A program made the position numbers and the translations under genes. Below are positions 27,794 to 37,777 of a stretch of 64,000 nt of DNA, piece after piece; the first letter of the stretch is position 1, and each line of letters starts with the position of its first letter. The notes beneath the pieces are model-generated. The model was not told the origin of the DNA. It worked only from the letters and a program-made list of their open reading frames with translations, and ran no database searches. The DNA comes from Staphylococcus edaphicus (lineage in GTDB: Bacteria; Bacillota; Bacilli; Staphylococcales; Staphylococcaceae), in the NCBI RefSeq assembly GCF_002614725.1, contig NZ_MRZN01000015.1, positions 1-64,000 of the forward strand, written 5' to 3'.

Positions 27794-29086
27794 CTATGGA
27801 TACAAACGGTTTAATAAACGTGGGAATGGTGCAGTTTCACGAACATGTTCAACGCCTGATAACCATGCTACTGTTCTCTCTAAACCTAAACCAAATCCAC
27901 TGTGTGGAACGCTACCATAACGACGTAAATCTAAATAATAACTATAGCTTTCAGCATCTAATTCGAATTGAGCTAAACGTTGTTCAAGCAATTCAAGGTC
28001 ATTAATACGCTCAGAGCCACCAATAATTTCACCATAGCCTTCCGGTGCAATTAAATCAGCACATAAAACAGTGTCTTCATTTTCTGGATTTGGTTGCATA
28101 TAGAATGGTTTGATTTTAGTTGGGTAGTTTGTGATGAACACAGGTAAATCATAGTGATTAGCAATAGCAGTTTCATGTGGTGCGCCAAAATCTTCACCCC
28201 ATTCAATATCATCAAAACCTTCTTCTTTTAGGAATACAACGGCATCATCATATGTGATACGTGGGAATGGTGTTGTTACTTTTTCTAGTTTTGTTGTATC
28301 TCTTTCTAATGCATTTAATTCTAATTTACAATTATTCAATACGGATTGTACAACATGTGTCACATATTGTTCTTGTACTTCTAAGCTTTGAGCATGTTCA
28401 CAAAATGCCATTTCTGGTTCAATCATCCAGAATTCAATTAAGTGGCGACGTGTTTTAGATTTTTCAGCACGGAATGTAGGTCCAAAAGAGAATACTCTTC
28501 CATGTGCCATTGCTGCCGCTTCCATATATAGCTGACCACTTTGAGATAGGAATGCATCTTGATCGAAATATTTTGTATGGAATAATTCACTTGTACCTTC
28601 AGGGGCACTCGCTGTTAGGATTGGCGGATCAATTTTTGTAAAGCCGTTGTCATTAAAGAATTCATAAGTGGCACGAATAATTTCGTTTCTTATCTTCATA
28701 ACAGCATGTTGTTTTTTAGAACGTAGCCATAAATGACGATGATCCATTAAGAACTCTGTACCATGATTTTTGGGTGTGATAGGATAATCGTGCGCCTCAG
28801 ATATGACCTCAATTGCTTTAACTTGCATTTCATAGCCGATATCAGAACGATTATCTTCACTAATTACACCTGTCAAATATAATGATGATTCTTGTGTGAT
28901 TTCTTTTGCCTTTTGGAAAACCGCTTCATCGACTTCTGCTTTAGCAACAACTCCTTGCATAAAGCCTGTGCCATCTCTTAATTGTAAGAAAGCAATCTTT
29001 CCACTTGAACGTTTATTAGTTAACCAAGCACCAATGGTAACCTCTTGACCAATATACTGTTTTGCTTCTTTTATCGTTATATTCAT
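27794..29086 (-). CDS. asnS: Asparaginyl-tRNA synthetase
   Basis: AsnS attaches Asn to tRNA(Asn). The 430-residue class IIb enzyme has an N-terminal OB-fold anticodon-binding domain (about 1-105, [22 protein letters not shown]) and a catalytic domain with motif 2 [21 protein letters not shown] and motif 3 [25 protein letters not shown] is also diagnostic. A direct AsnRS means Asn-tRNA need not come only from transamidation. It has an AGGAG start site and its own terminator, 91 bp after dinG. I see no T-box leader in that gap. Confidence 0.96.
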   Translation of the reverse strand: MNITIKEAKQYIGQEVTIGAWLTNKRSSGKIAFLQLRDGTGFMQGVVAKAEVDEAVFQKAKEITQESSLYLTGVISEDNRSDIGYEMQVKAIEVISEAHDYPITPKNHGTEFLMDHRHLWLRSKKQHAVMKIRNEIIRATYEFFNDNGFTKIDPPILTASAPEGTSELFHTKYFDQDAFLSQSGQLYMEAAAMAHGRVFSFGPTFRAEKSKTRRHLIEFWMIEPEMAFCEHAQSLEVQEQYVTHVVQSVLNNCKLELNALERDTTKLEKVTTPFPRITYDDAVVFLKEEGFDDIEWGEDFGAPHETAIANHYDLPVFITNYPTKIKPFYMQPNPENEDTVLCADLIAPEGYGEIIGGSERINDLELLEQRLAQFELDAESYSYYLDLRRYGSVPHSGFGLGLERTVAWLSGVEHVRETAPFPRLLNRLYP

Positions 29087-29177
29087 AACCAGTCTCCTAT
29101 TATAGTGTTTTCTTCTTCAGTTATCCTTATATATTTTAACAAAATACCTATATAAGTTCTAGTTGCGTGTGCTATGT

Positions 29178-31880
29178 TTATTGTTTCTTAGCTGTATCTT
29201 TTTTTAATTTTTTAAGTATTGTAGAAAATTGTTTAATATCACCTTTATTTTGACGATAACTTTCTAATGATTGCTCAAAAAATTGTTTGTAGTTACTACG
29301 AATTAACCGATCATCAAATGATACAATGATTCCTTTATCATTTTCACCACGAATCAATCTACCCAGACCCTGTCTAAAGCGTGTCACGGCGTCTGGTAAC
29401 ACATATTCTTTAAATGTAGAAGTGAATTCAGACTCCATAAGCCAATACTTCGTATTATTCTGATTCATAAAAGGTAACTTAGCTATCATCACACATTTAA
29501 TGCCATTTGATTGAAAATCAAAGCCTTCAAAGAAAGTTCCTGTACCTAACAATATGGCTTTATTAAAGCTATTAAACTGTTGAACGATTTTATAATTTTG
29601 ATTTTGTTGCTGCGTTAAAACGACGTAATCTTCAAATTCAGGTAATTCGTTCATTAATTCTTGCACCATATGCATCATTTTGTAACTTGTAAATAGTATG
29701 AGACATTTTGATTCGACAATAGAAATATATTCAATCACATAATTTATAATTGAGCTAACATAATCATTTATATTCTTATAATTATAAGAAGAAACATCAT
29801 TAGGAATGAATACTGTCGTTTGATATGGTGACATCATTGCCGAGTCAATTTCATACGTGTTAAATTCAATATCTTTATTAAACCATTGCTTAAAGTTATC
29901 AAACGAATGATTGAACGTTAGCGTCCCTGAAATAAATGTGAGTGACTTGAATTTGTCTAATACTTGCTTTGTGAGAATTTCTTTAACATCATAATCTTTT
30001 ACATTAAGCCTTATTGTAGATTTCTGGTTTAAATTTTTAATAGATAAATAACTTGTGTGATTATTTTTAAAGCTTTGTTCTATATCCTTAAAACGATCAT
30101 TAATATATAGAAATTGTTTACGTACTGATTTAATCGATTTGTGACTCATGCCATTAAAGAATTCTAATGTCATATTTAATTTGTGAATGATAGCGTGCAA
30201 GTCATTTAATATAGGTGATACATCAAAATGATACACGAAATGAATTTTATGTACTTCATCATCCTGAATTTCAGAGGCATGAATTATATCATACATTGTA
30301 GTAAACAGTTGTTCATTTAAATCATGTAATTCATTTACTGTTGTTTTTAATCCAAAAACATCTATAGGCGGAATGTCTAATTTTTCAAGAATACGCTGTT
30401 GTTCGAGATGATCAATAGATTTAAGTAATTTTTCATTTTCTGTTTTACCGATTAAACCTAGCTGATATTTGATATCGGCATAGCTAAGTTCATTTGTAAC
30501 TTGATTTAAAGCATAATCAGGCAATCTATGTGCCTCATCAATAATACAATCATCAAATAATTGATAAATAGAATTATCGTGAGCAGCATGTATTAAATGA
30601 GCGTGATTTGTAATGCCAATTTGAATGTTTTTAGCGTTACGTTTAATAAAATTAAAATAATTTATATCATTGCGAACAGGAACATAGGTTTCGAGCTTTT
30701 GCTCGAAATACATTTTTTGTCCACCTTTTAAGTCTAATTCTTGAATATCACCTGTATCTGTTTCAGTAATCCAGATCAATAATTGCATCTTCAAAATACA
30801 AACTTCATAATTACTAGATTCTTCTTTAAGTATTTGACTAATTAAACCCAAAGCAATGTAATCTCGTTTGCTTTTTATCAACGTAGCATTAATTGTAAAA
30901 TCTAATGCTTGTTTGAGCGCAGGTATATCTTTTTCTAATAATTGGTTTTGTAATAATTTTGTATTTGTAGAAATCATGACATGTTTGCCTGTTTCGATAT
31001 TATACATGAGTGATGCAAGTAAATAAGCAAATGATTTACCACTTCCTAAAGGTGCTTCAATCATTGCCTTTTCACTCTGCATAAGTTGTTCTAAGATGAT
31101 TTCAGATAAATATAGTTGTTGTGGTCGATAAGTTAAGTCCAACGCCTTAGTTACTAACGTGTATAGTTCTTTTAAGTTTCCATCAAAATTAACAGTAGGC
31201 GCTTTAAAGTCTATCTGTTTTTTATAAATAATTTGCTCAAACTGCTCGAATCGATCGCTAAATGATTGATTATCATAATTTCGCACCATTTCAAATATAA
31301 TATCATGTAAATCATATTTGAGATTTTTACTCAAATAATATAATTGTTTGAGCGTATCTAAAGGTAATAATTCGAATTTTTTGAATGCACAAATCATTAA
31401 TTTGGCAGTAGTAGCTGCATCTTCATCTGCCCGGTGAGCATTAGTTAAAACAATACCATGCGCTTCTGCCAATTCACTTAGCTGATAACTTTTATCCGTA
31501 GGGAATGCAACTTTAAACAGTTCTAAGGTATCCATAACTTTTTTTGGACGATAATTGATGTTACAACGTTTAAAAGATTTCTTGATGAAATTTAAATCGA
31601 AGGCCACATTATGTGCTACAAAGATACAACCGTCTATTTGTTTATAGATATCTTCAGCAATTTCGTGAAAATAAGGTGCTTGATTTAACATATCCTCCTC
31701 GATTGAAGTTAATGCTTGAATAAAAGGAGGAATTTCTAAATCTGTTTTAATCATTGAGTGATATGTGCCAATGATTTTATTTTCTCTCACAAATGTTATG
31801 CCTATTTGAATAATTTCATCATAATCTAATTGGTTTCCCGTTGTTTCTAGGTCTACAACTGCATAGCAAGGATTTGTCAC
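29178..31880 (-). CDS. dinG: DinG-family exonuclease/helicase
   Basis: This protein of about 900 residues joins an N-terminal DEDDh 3'-5' exonuclease ([40 protein letters not shown]) with an XPD/DinG-like helicase core (Walker [18 protein letters not shown] in [12 protein letters not shown], motif [16 protein letters not shown]). The cysteines that hold the Fe-S cluster in E. coli DinG are not in the usual place. In S. aureus the homologue was reported to act as a nuclease rather than a helicase. The start is GTG 31880 with GGAGGG six bases upstream; the ATG at 31898 would lie before that site. Confidence 0.93.
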   Translation of the reverse strand: MTNPCYAVVDLETTGNQLDYDEIIQIGITFVRENKIIGTYHSMIKTDLEIPPFIQALTSIEEDMLNQAPYFHEIAEDIYKQIDGCIFVAHNVAFDLNFIKKSFKRCNINYRPKKVMDTLELFKVAFPTDKSYQLSELAEAHGIVLTNAHRADEDAATTAKLMICAFKKFELLPLDTLKQLYYLSKNLKYDLHDIIFEMVRNYDNQSFSDRFEQFEQIIYKKQIDFKAPTVNFDGNLKELYTLVTKALDLTYRPQQLYLSEIILEQLMQSEKAMIEAPLGSGKSFAYLLASLMYNIETGKHVMISTNTKLLQNQLLEKDIPALKQALDFTINATLIKSKRDYIALGLISQILKEESSNYEVCILKMQLLIWITETDTGDIQELDLKGGQKMYFEQKLETYVPVRNDINYFNFIKRNAKNIQIGITNHAHLIHAAHDNSIYQLFDDCIIDEAHRLPDYALNQVTNELSYADIKYQLGLIGKTENEKLLKSIDHLEQQRILEKLDIPPIDVFGLKTTVNELHDLNEQLFTTMYDIIHASEIQDDEVHKIHFVYHFDVSPILNDLHAIIHKLNMTLEFFNGMSHKSIKSVRKQFLYINDRFKDIEQSFKNNHTSYLSIKNLNQKSTIRLNVKDYDVKEILTKQVLDKFKSLTFISGTLTFNHSFDNFKQWFNKDIEFNTYEIDSAMMSPYQTTVFIPNDVSSYNYKNINDYVSSIINYVIEYISIVESKCLILFTSYKMMHMVQELMNELPEFEDYVVLTQQQNQNYKIVQQFNSFNKAILLGTGTFFEGFDFQSNGIKCVMIAKLPFMNQNNTKYWLMESEFTSTFKEYVLPDAVTRFRQGLGRLIRGENDKGIIVSFDDRLIRSNYKQFFEQSLESYRQNKGDIKQFSTILKKLKKDTAKKQ

Positions 31881-31907
31881 TCTGATCCCTCCTTTCATTT
31901 TTTTGTA

Positions 31908-32879
31908 CTATAATTCAATATCAGCACTGATCAATTGATGTTGTTTATTATTTTCATCAAGTACGATTAAAAAGCCGTTTGCATCTATATCAATAGCTTC
32001 ACCTTTAAATTGTTTATTATTTTCAGTAAATCGTAGCTGCTTGTTCCATATATTAGAAGCGGCTATGTATTCATCACGAATTGTTGAAAATGGTTCTTCA
32101 AGGAATTGTGCATATCGATACTCAATCTGTTTAATTAGCGCGTGTAAAAACGCATAGCGGTTCACTTCAGCATGATTATGTATTCGGATACTTGTTGCTT
32201 TCTGAATCAATTCGTCGTTGAAATCTGAAGGTGTTTGATTCATATTAATGCCGACACCACATATAACAGCTTCAATGCCATCGCTATTAGCAACCATTTC
32301 TGTTAAAAAACCACAGACTTTTTGATGATTAATATAGATGTCATTTGGCCACTTTACAGCAACCTTACTATTACTATATTGCTGGATGGCATCCCTTATA
32401 GCAAGGGCCATAAATAAATTAAATTTAGTAATCATGTCAAAAGGAACATTTGGTCGCAATACCATGGACATCCATAGTCCCTGTCCCTTTGCGGATTCCC
32501 AAGGTCTATTGAAACGCCCTTTTCCTTGAGTTTGTTCATCACTAAGAATTAAAAATGTATCCGTATTGCCGACCAAATTTTGTTTTGCTAATAATTGTGT
32601 AGAATCTACATTTTCCATTATTTCAATATGGTCAAATAATTGTTGCGATTGAAGCGTAGGTATTACAATGCCACTGTACCATTTATTCGGTAATTGAATT
32701 AACCGATGTCCTTTATGATTAATGGATTCAATTTGACAGCCTTCTACTTTGAGTTGATCAATGACTTTCTTAACTGCTGTTCTGGAAATAGACAGTTGCT
32801 CCGCAATAAATTGTCCTGAGATGTATTCATGTTCATATTGATATAATATATGGACTACTGCTTTACTATATTTAGACAC
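31908..32879 (-). CDS. birA: Biotin-protein ligase / biotin operon repressor BirA
   Basis: BirA charges biotin to biotinyl-5'-AMP and attaches it to carboxylases, and represses biotin genes when its partners are saturated. The 323-residue protein has an N-terminal winged helix (about 1-65, ISGQFIAEQLSISRTAVKKV), so it is the bifunctional form. The ligase core has GKGRFNRPWESAKGQGLWMS (biotinyl-AMP loop), KWPNDIYINHQKVCGFL and ICGVGINMNQ, and the C-terminal domain ends at 323. It overlaps cca by 8 bp and precedes dinG by 27 bp. No biotin operator is visible in the window. Confidence 0.95.
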   Translation of the reverse strand: MSKYSKAVVHILYQYEHEYISGQFIAEQLSISRTAVKKVIDQLKVEGCQIESINHKGHRLIQLPNKWYSGIVIPTLQSQQLFDHIEIMENVDSTQLLAKQNLVGNTDTFLILSDEQTQGKGRFNRPWESAKGQGLWMSMVLRPNVPFDMITKFNLFMALAIRDAIQQYSNSKVAVKWPNDIYINHQKVCGFLTEMVANSDGIEAVICGVGINMNQTPSDFNDELIQKATSIRIHNHAEVNRYAFLHALIKQIEYRYAQFLEEPFSTIRDEYIAASNIWNKQLRFTENNKQFKGEAIDIDANGFLIVLDENNKQHQLISADIEL

Positions 32880-34071
32880 GTGTTTTCACCCACTTTTTAA
32901 GTTCAGGTTTGAAATTACATACTTCTCCTGATATTATGGCACATTCGACTTCACGTAAAATCGTCTTTAACCATGGTCCGCTCGTTGTGTTCGTTACTTC
33001 TAATATATCTTTTCCATTGATATCCATATCGCTTCTAGAACTAATTGGTAACTGTTTGGCTACTTCATTTACAGATTCATAGTTTAGTATTAATGGTGAT
33101 ATAGAAGTGATTTGATTTAATTCCAAGACATCTAAAAAGCTTAGTACTTCTAGTATATCTTTTTTTCCATAATCATAAACAAATAATTTTAATTGTTTTT
33201 TTGTGTGTATTTTGTCTATTAGTTCAATTAATTGAACTAATTTTTTTATATATTTTTTATCATTATTACTCAATTTTAAATCAGTAATATTAGAATTTAC
33301 TTCCCGTTGCTGAGATATTAAAAATGCAATAAACATTGTGAAAGACATTGCTTTGGTCAAAGAAAATTTGGACAAGTCAAAGTGTTTAAAAAATGGAATA
33401 TATTTAAAAGTCATGAAAAGTTTTAAATTATTAAAACTTTTCTCTACATAGTTGCCTAGTGTTAATTTTTCTAGTTCAACAACGATACGCTCAATAGATA
33501 AATATTTAATATCTCTAATATGATGCAACATTGCATTAAAAGTAGCTTCTTCTAATTGGAATCCAAATTGTGACTGAAAACGTAAGCCCCTAACAATCCT
33601 TAATGCATCTTCACCAAAACGCGCGTCAGGGTTGCCAACAGTCCTAATTATGTGTTGTTTGATGTCTTTTTGACCTTCAAAATAATCAAAGGTTTGATAA
33701 TTGATATCCATAGCAATCGCATTCATCGTGAAATCTCTACGTTTTACGTCTTCATATAGATTTCTTACAAAAAACACTTCATTCGGTCTACGGTGATCCA
33801 CATAGTCACCCTCGGCACGAAACGTTGTCACTTCATACTGTTCTCCATTGTAAACCACATTAATCGTGCCGTGTTCTCGACCTATAGGTATGGTTTTATC
33901 GAAAATAGCTTCGATTTCATCAGGAGTCGCACTTGTAGTAATGTCTATATCATGAATAGGTTTATTCATTAAATAATCACGTACTGACCCTCCAACAAAA
34001 TAGGCTTGATAATGGTGTGCTTGTAATGTTTCTAAAATTGGTTTGGCTGTTTCAAATAAAGAATTAGTCAT
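32872..34071 (-). CDS. cca: CCA tRNA nucleotidyltransferase
   Basis: The enzyme adds or repairs the 3' CCA end of tRNAs. The 399-residue class II nucleotidyltransferase has YFVGGSVRDYLMNKPIHDIDI (active-site GG and D-x-D), RRDFTMNAIAMDI, and the neck motif EDALRIVRGLRFQSQFGF. The C-terminal helical region is typical of the Gram-positive single enzyme. It overlaps bshA upstream and birA downstream by 8 bp each, so the three are probably translated together. Confidence 0.95.
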   Translation of the reverse strand: MTNSLFETAKPILETLQAHHYQAYFVGGSVRDYLMNKPIHDIDITTSATPDEIEAIFDKTIPIGREHGTINVVYNGEQYEVTTFRAEGDYVDHRRPNEVFFVRNLYEDVKRRDFTMNAIAMDINYQTFDYFEGQKDIKQHIIRTVGNPDARFGEDALRIVRGLRFQSQFGFQLEEATFNAMLHHIRDIKYLSIERIVVELEKLTLGNYVEKSFNNLKLFMTFKYIPFFKHFDLSKFSLTKAMSFTMFIAFLISQQREVNSNITDLKLSNNDKKYIKKLVQLIELIDKIHTKKQLKLFVYDYGKKDILEVLSFLDVLELNQITSISPLILNYESVNEVAKQLPISSRSDMDINGKDILEVTNTTSGPWLKTILREVECAIISGEVCNFKPELKKWVKTRV

Positions 34072-35212
34072 TGTTAACCTCTAACATTTTTTTGTAATAA
34101 TACTCATATTGGTCTACAATTAAATCAGAAGAAAATCTTTTAGCAACATCTTCTAACATGCGTGTCTGCATTGTATTATAAAGTTCTGAGTTAGATAATA
34201 ATTTAATTGCATATTCACTTGCGGCTGTACTGTCTCCGATATTTACAATATACCCTGTTTCTTCATGCTTAATAACTTCCTTGATACCACCTGCAGTAGA
34301 ACCAATTGGTAGAACGCCCGACTTCATTGCTTCAAGTAAAGTTAATCCAAAACTTTCTTTTTCGCTCAGTAATAAGACTAAGTCAGATATTTGATAAAAT
34401 TCACTAACCCAATTTTGTTTTCCTAAAAATAACACTTCATCTTCTAAATTAAGGTGACGTGCCTTTTCTTTCAAATCCATCAGCTCTGGTCCATCACCAA
34501 GTAAGATGAGTTTGGAAGGAATAGATTTACGTACCTTTGCAAATGTATCAATAATAGTATCAATCCGTTTTACTGACCTGAAATTAGATACATGAATCAA
34601 CACTTTTTCATCGGGTTGAATGCCATAACACGCTTTTAATTTTTCGTCACTTTGTGTTGGTATATTGGGTTTGGTTGGAAATTCTTTTTCCCTTACAAAA
34701 TTATAAATGGGTACAATCTCTTTATCAGTCTCGATAATGTCGTATGTTTGCTGTGCTAGCGATTTGCTTACGCTTGTAACTACATCACTACCTTCGATAC
34801 CAAATTTTATCGCATTTTTTAAAGAATGATCATAACCTAGTACTGTGATGTCAGTACCATGCAAAGTTGTCATGATTTTAATATCTTTATTTGACATATG
34901 TTTAGCTAAAATACCACATACAGCATGAGGGACTGCATAATGCATATGTAATAAATCTAAATCATATTCTTTAATAACTTCAGCAATTTTTGTACTTAAA
35001 GTAATATCGTAAGGCGGATATTGAAAAACAGCATATTGATTTACTTCAACTTGATGAAAAGTCATATTCGGTAAGGGTTTGCGAATTCTAAATGGTATAT
35101 TTGATGTAATGAAATGAATATCATGGCCACGTTCAGCGAGTTTGATACCCAATTCTGTAGCTATAATGCCTGAACCACCCATAGATGGATAACAAGTGAT
35201 GCCTATTTTCAT
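34064..35212 (-). CDS. bshA: BshA, N-acetyl-alpha-D-glucosaminyl L-malate synthase
   Basis: BshA joins UDP-GlcNAc and L-malate in the first step of bacillithiol synthesis. The 382-residue GT4-family protein has the N-terminal GITCYPSMGGSGIIATELG loop, TLHGTDITVLGYD, VSNFRSVKRIDTII, and the C-terminal donor motif LLLSEKESFGLTLLEAMKSG (E-x7-E). The neighbours cca-birA match B. subtilis ypjH(bshA)-cca-birA. B. subtilis has bshB1 and mgsA just upstream; here a MazG-like gene follows directly, so the deacetylase must be encoded elsewhere. Confidence 0.94.
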   Translation of the reverse strand: MKIGITCYPSMGGSGIIATELGIKLAERGHDIHFITSNIPFRIRKPLPNMTFHQVEVNQYAVFQYPPYDITLSTKIAEVIKEYDLDLLHMHYAVPHAVCGILAKHMSNKDIKIMTTLHGTDITVLGYDHSLKNAIKFGIEGSDVVTSVSKSLAQQTYDIIETDKEIVPIYNFVREKEFPTKPNIPTQSDEKLKACYGIQPDEKVLIHVSNFRSVKRIDTIIDTFAKVRKSIPSKLILLGDGPELMDLKEKARHLNLEDEVLFLGKQNWVSEFYQISDLVLLLSEKESFGLTLLEAMKSGVLPIGSTAGGIKEVIKHEETGYIVNIGDSTAASEYAIKLLSNSELYNTMQTRMLEDVAKRFSSDLIVDQYEYYYKKMLEVNND

Positions 35213-35245
35213 AAGGCGGTAACACCCTTTCTCATTCTTCTTAAT

Positions 35246-35563
35246 TTATTTTCGTTCGAAGCGATTTTTATCGCGTGTATTAAATTTTTCCATAGTTTCA
35301 TCAAAGCTTTCTGTCAAATCAATGTCTAAAGAATTGGCAATACACATTAAGACAAATAAGTTGTCTCCTAATTCAGCTTTAATTGTATTTTCTGATTCGG
35401 AAGTTTTTTTCTTTTTTTCACCGTATACGTGATTGATTTCTCTTGAAAGTTCTCCAACTTCCTCTGTTAAGCGTGCAAGATTAGCTAACGGGGAAAAATA
35501 ACCTGATTTAAATTGACCGATATAGTCATCAACTTCGGTTTGCATATCTTTCATAGACTTCAT
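35246..35563 (-). CDS. ypjD: MazG-like nucleotide pyrophosphohydrolase (YpjD type)
   Basis: This 105-residue protein is a single all-alpha NTP-PPase (MazG-like) domain. LARLTEEVGELSREINHVYG gives the E-x-x-E metal pair and AELGDNLFVLMCIANSLDID the E-x-x-D pair. Such enzymes cleave dNTPs or unusual nucleotides to monophosphates, possibly for pool cleaning; the natural substrate is not fixed. It sits 33 bp upstream of bshA, as ypjD sits near ypjH in B. subtilis. The 290-bp gap upstream shows only the yugP terminator. Confidence 0.88.
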   Translation of the reverse strand: MKSMKDMQTEVDDYIGQFKSGYFSPLANLARLTEEVGELSREINHVYGEKKKKTSESENTIKAELGDNLFVLMCIANSLDIDLTESFDETMEKFNTRDKNRFERK

Positions 35564-35818
35564 AATATACGCCTCTCATTTCTAACGATTTCTTTTCTAG
35601 TATAGACTAATTTTATGTTTCATGCATTATTCCTGCAACAGTTATGACTTATAAACTAAGTAGTCAACAATAAACTCTATTATTAAATTATAGGGTGGGA
35701 AATATTGCTTTTTTAGATATTTTAAGTGTATGTCGTAATTGTTAAGACTGACTGGAAATACGTTTTAAATCTGAATGCTATAATTTTATAATTATTATAG
35801 TTTTAAGACATAAAAAAA

Positions 35819-35842
35819 CCCAAACATCTTAAGATGTTTGGG
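35819..35842 (-). terminator. Terminator after yugP
   Basis: A perfect palindrome CCCAAACATCTT/AAGATGTTTGGG is followed on the minus strand by TTTTTTTATG. Confidence 0.88.
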
Positions 35843-35853
35843 AATATATTGTA

Positions 35854-36549
35854 TTACTCACTTGATCTAGCAATAAGAATAAATCTTGCAAGTTCAGCTA
35901 ATGCAACTGCAGTTGATGCAACGTAAGTCATTGCAGCAGCAGTAAGTACTTTTTTAGCATGACGATATTCTTTTTCATTAACAATATCTAAACTTTGAAT
36001 TTGTTTCATCGCCCTACTACTAGCATTAAACTCTACTGGTAATGTAACGATAGAGAATAACACTGCAAATGACATAAACGCGATACCAATCCATAAAGCT
36101 GTAGAACCTAAAGTGCTTTGTAGGCTTGTTAAGATAATACCAGCAAAAACAGCTAAGTAACCAATTGAACTGCCGATATTTGCAAGCGGTACTAAGGATG
36201 TTCTAAATCTTAGGAAGAAATAACCTTGTGCGTGTTGAATTGCGTGTCCAACTTCGTGTGCAGCTATTGCTGTTCCTGCAACTGAAGGTCTACTAAAGTT
36301 AGCTGGCGAAAGTACAAGGACTTTTTTACGAGGATCGTAATGATCCGTCAAGAACCCTTGTCCTTCTACAACATCAACATCATAAATACCATTAGCATGA
36401 AGTATTTCTAATGCAACTTCTTGACCAGTCTTGCCACTTGTAGATCTGACTTGTGAATATTTTTCATAATTAGATTTTACTTTGTGCTGTGCCCAAAGAG
36501 GTAATACCATTAATATAACAAAGTATAATATCATATAGATAAAAGACAA
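35854..36549 (-). CDS. yugP: YugP-family zinc metallopeptidase, membrane protein
   Basis: This protein of about 231 residues has an N-terminal membrane segment, a soluble part with the zincin motif AAHEVGHAIQHAQ (HExxH with the next helix) and three further hydrophobic segments (about 125-145, 150-175 and the C-terminus). The family (Pfam Zn_peptidase_2) has no assigned substrate. The longer frame begins at a GTG that overlaps AAAGGAG; TTG at 36549, eight bases after AAGGAG, is the better start and gives MSFIYMILYF. It ends the aroA-ypiA-ypiB-ypjA-yugP series. Confidence 0.88.
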   Translation of the reverse strand: MSFIYMILYFVILMVLPLWAQHKVKSNYEKYSQVRSTSGKTGQEVALEILHANGIYDVDVVEGQGFLTDHYDPRKKVLVLSPANFSRPSVAGTAIAAHEVGHAIQHAQGYFFLRFRTSLVPLANIGSSIGYLAVFAGIILTSLQSTLGSTALWIGIAFMSFAVLFSIVTLPVEFNASSRAMKQIQSLDIVNEKEYRHAKKVLTAAAMTYVASTAVALAELARFILIARSSE

Positions 36550-36588
36550 AAACCTCACTCCTTTATAAACATTTTACTGTGTCCTTCA

Positions 36589-37188
36589 CTAGTGGTCAAA
36601 TATTTTATCCTTTTTAAATCGAGTTAAATTTAAATATAGAGTTAATGGAATTACACTTAACCAGAATGCAAGGTATGCGACACCTTCAATATGACTTGCA
36701 ATAAAATCATAGTAAGGATATTGCATGAAAACATAATCTATTATGTCATTATGGAACACCCATATCATCGCAATAATGAACGGCGTGATAGATATGTTAA
36801 ATCTTGGATAAAAAATAAATGCTTCCATTGCCATCACACCATGCGACAATATGAGCATACAACCTGTAATTGTTATTTCATCATATTGAATAAACATAAT
36901 AATATTCATAATGACTGCCCATACACCGTATTTTATAAGTGATACAAAGGCTAAAGCTTCAACTATCGGTATTTGTTTACCCAATATATAAGCTAAAATA
37001 ACAATGCATAGGAATAATGATGCTGTTGGACTATCAGGTACAAATGCTTTGAACTGCAAATCAGTAACACTCAATTGACTACTATACCATATATAACCAT
37101 AAAGCGTACCTAATAAATTACATAAGAGTAAAAAGTACAGTATTCCTTTATGATAGATCATTGACTGCCATAATATTTTTATATTCAT
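36589..37188 (-). CDS. ypjA: DUF1405 membrane protein (YpjA type)
   Basis: This 199-residue protein has about six hydrophobic helices and is of the DUF1405/YpjA family; family features are LCNLLGTLYGYIWYSSQL near the start and the FVPDSPTASLF loop, then SLIKYGVWAVIMNI. No function is known for any member that I am aware of. It lies 5 bp after ypiB and 39 bp before yugP, so it belongs to the transcript running down from the aro genes. Confidence 0.85.
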   Translation of the reverse strand: MNIKILWQSMIYHKGILYFLLLCNLLGTLYGYIWYSSQLSVTDLQFKAFVPDSPTASLFLCIVILAYILGKQIPIVEALAFVSLIKYGVWAVIMNIIMFIQYDEITITGCMLILSHGVMAMEAFIFYPRFNISITPFIIAMIWVFHNDIIDYVFMQYPYYDFIASHIEGVAYLAFWLSVIPLTLYLNLTRFKKDKIFDH

Positions 37189-37193
37189 TTACT

Positions 37194-37757
37194 TCAGTCC
37201 TTCGTTGTTGTGTTTACATTTCTTAATTTAAATGTATTAAGAATCTGAGAGAGTTGATAAAACAACACTTTATCTTGTAATTGTAAGCTTAAATCAATAT
37301 TATCTTGTAAATAAGAAATAATAGAAGTCTCACTTTGCTTTGATAAAGGAATGCTGTATATATCTTGCATATATACAGCATAATAAGGAGATTGAAGTAA
37401 TTGTTTTAACAATAAGTCATCTAGTTTTTGATCTCTCTTTTGTGTTTTATCAAAATATATCTTTATATCAAAAGATTCATTATGATTAGCAATAACTTCA
37501 AAAATTTCATTGCTATTTATGATTTGTTGATTGTCTGATGTATACTTAATTGCAACTGGTGTTACCGCATTAACCATAGCTAATGCTAATGTATTATGGC
37601 CAGGAATACTTTCATCTACAAAGTGTATTTGTTGTAATAATTCTGGTGATGATTTGAGTAAGTTCAATATCCACACACTAATCCTAGATTTAAACTGATA
37701 ATGAAAAAGAAGATATTCAATAAAAGTTGCCTTTGATTGTTGTAGCGTATTGGACAT
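37194..37757 (-). CDS. ypiB: YpiB-family protein (UPF0302)
   Basis: This 187-residue protein starts with KATFIEYLLFHYQFKSRISVWILNLL, the UPF0302/YpiB signature, and ends in a helical region (LQDKVLFYQLSQILNTFKL). It has no membrane segment or recognisable active site. B. subtilis YpiB is next to YpiA and both have been linked to protein stability or partner roles, but the function is not firm. It sits between ypiA (20 bp) and ypjA (5 bp). Confidence 0.85.
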   Translation of the reverse strand: MSNTLQQSKATFIEYLLFHYQFKSRISVWILNLLKSSPELLQQIHFVDESIPGHNTLALAMVNAVTPVAIKYTSDNQQIINSNEIFEVIANHNESFDIKIYFDKTQKRDQKLDDLLLKQLLQSPYYAVYMQDIYSIPLSKQSETSIISYLQDNIDLSLQLQDKVLFYQLSQILNTFKLRNVNTTTKD

Positions 37758-37777
37758 TCAAACTCACCTTCCTTGTT

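Noticed and set aside
29087..29177. T-box leader ahead of asnS
   Set aside because: The gap is only 91 bp with no specifier stem, T-box core sequence or antiterminator.
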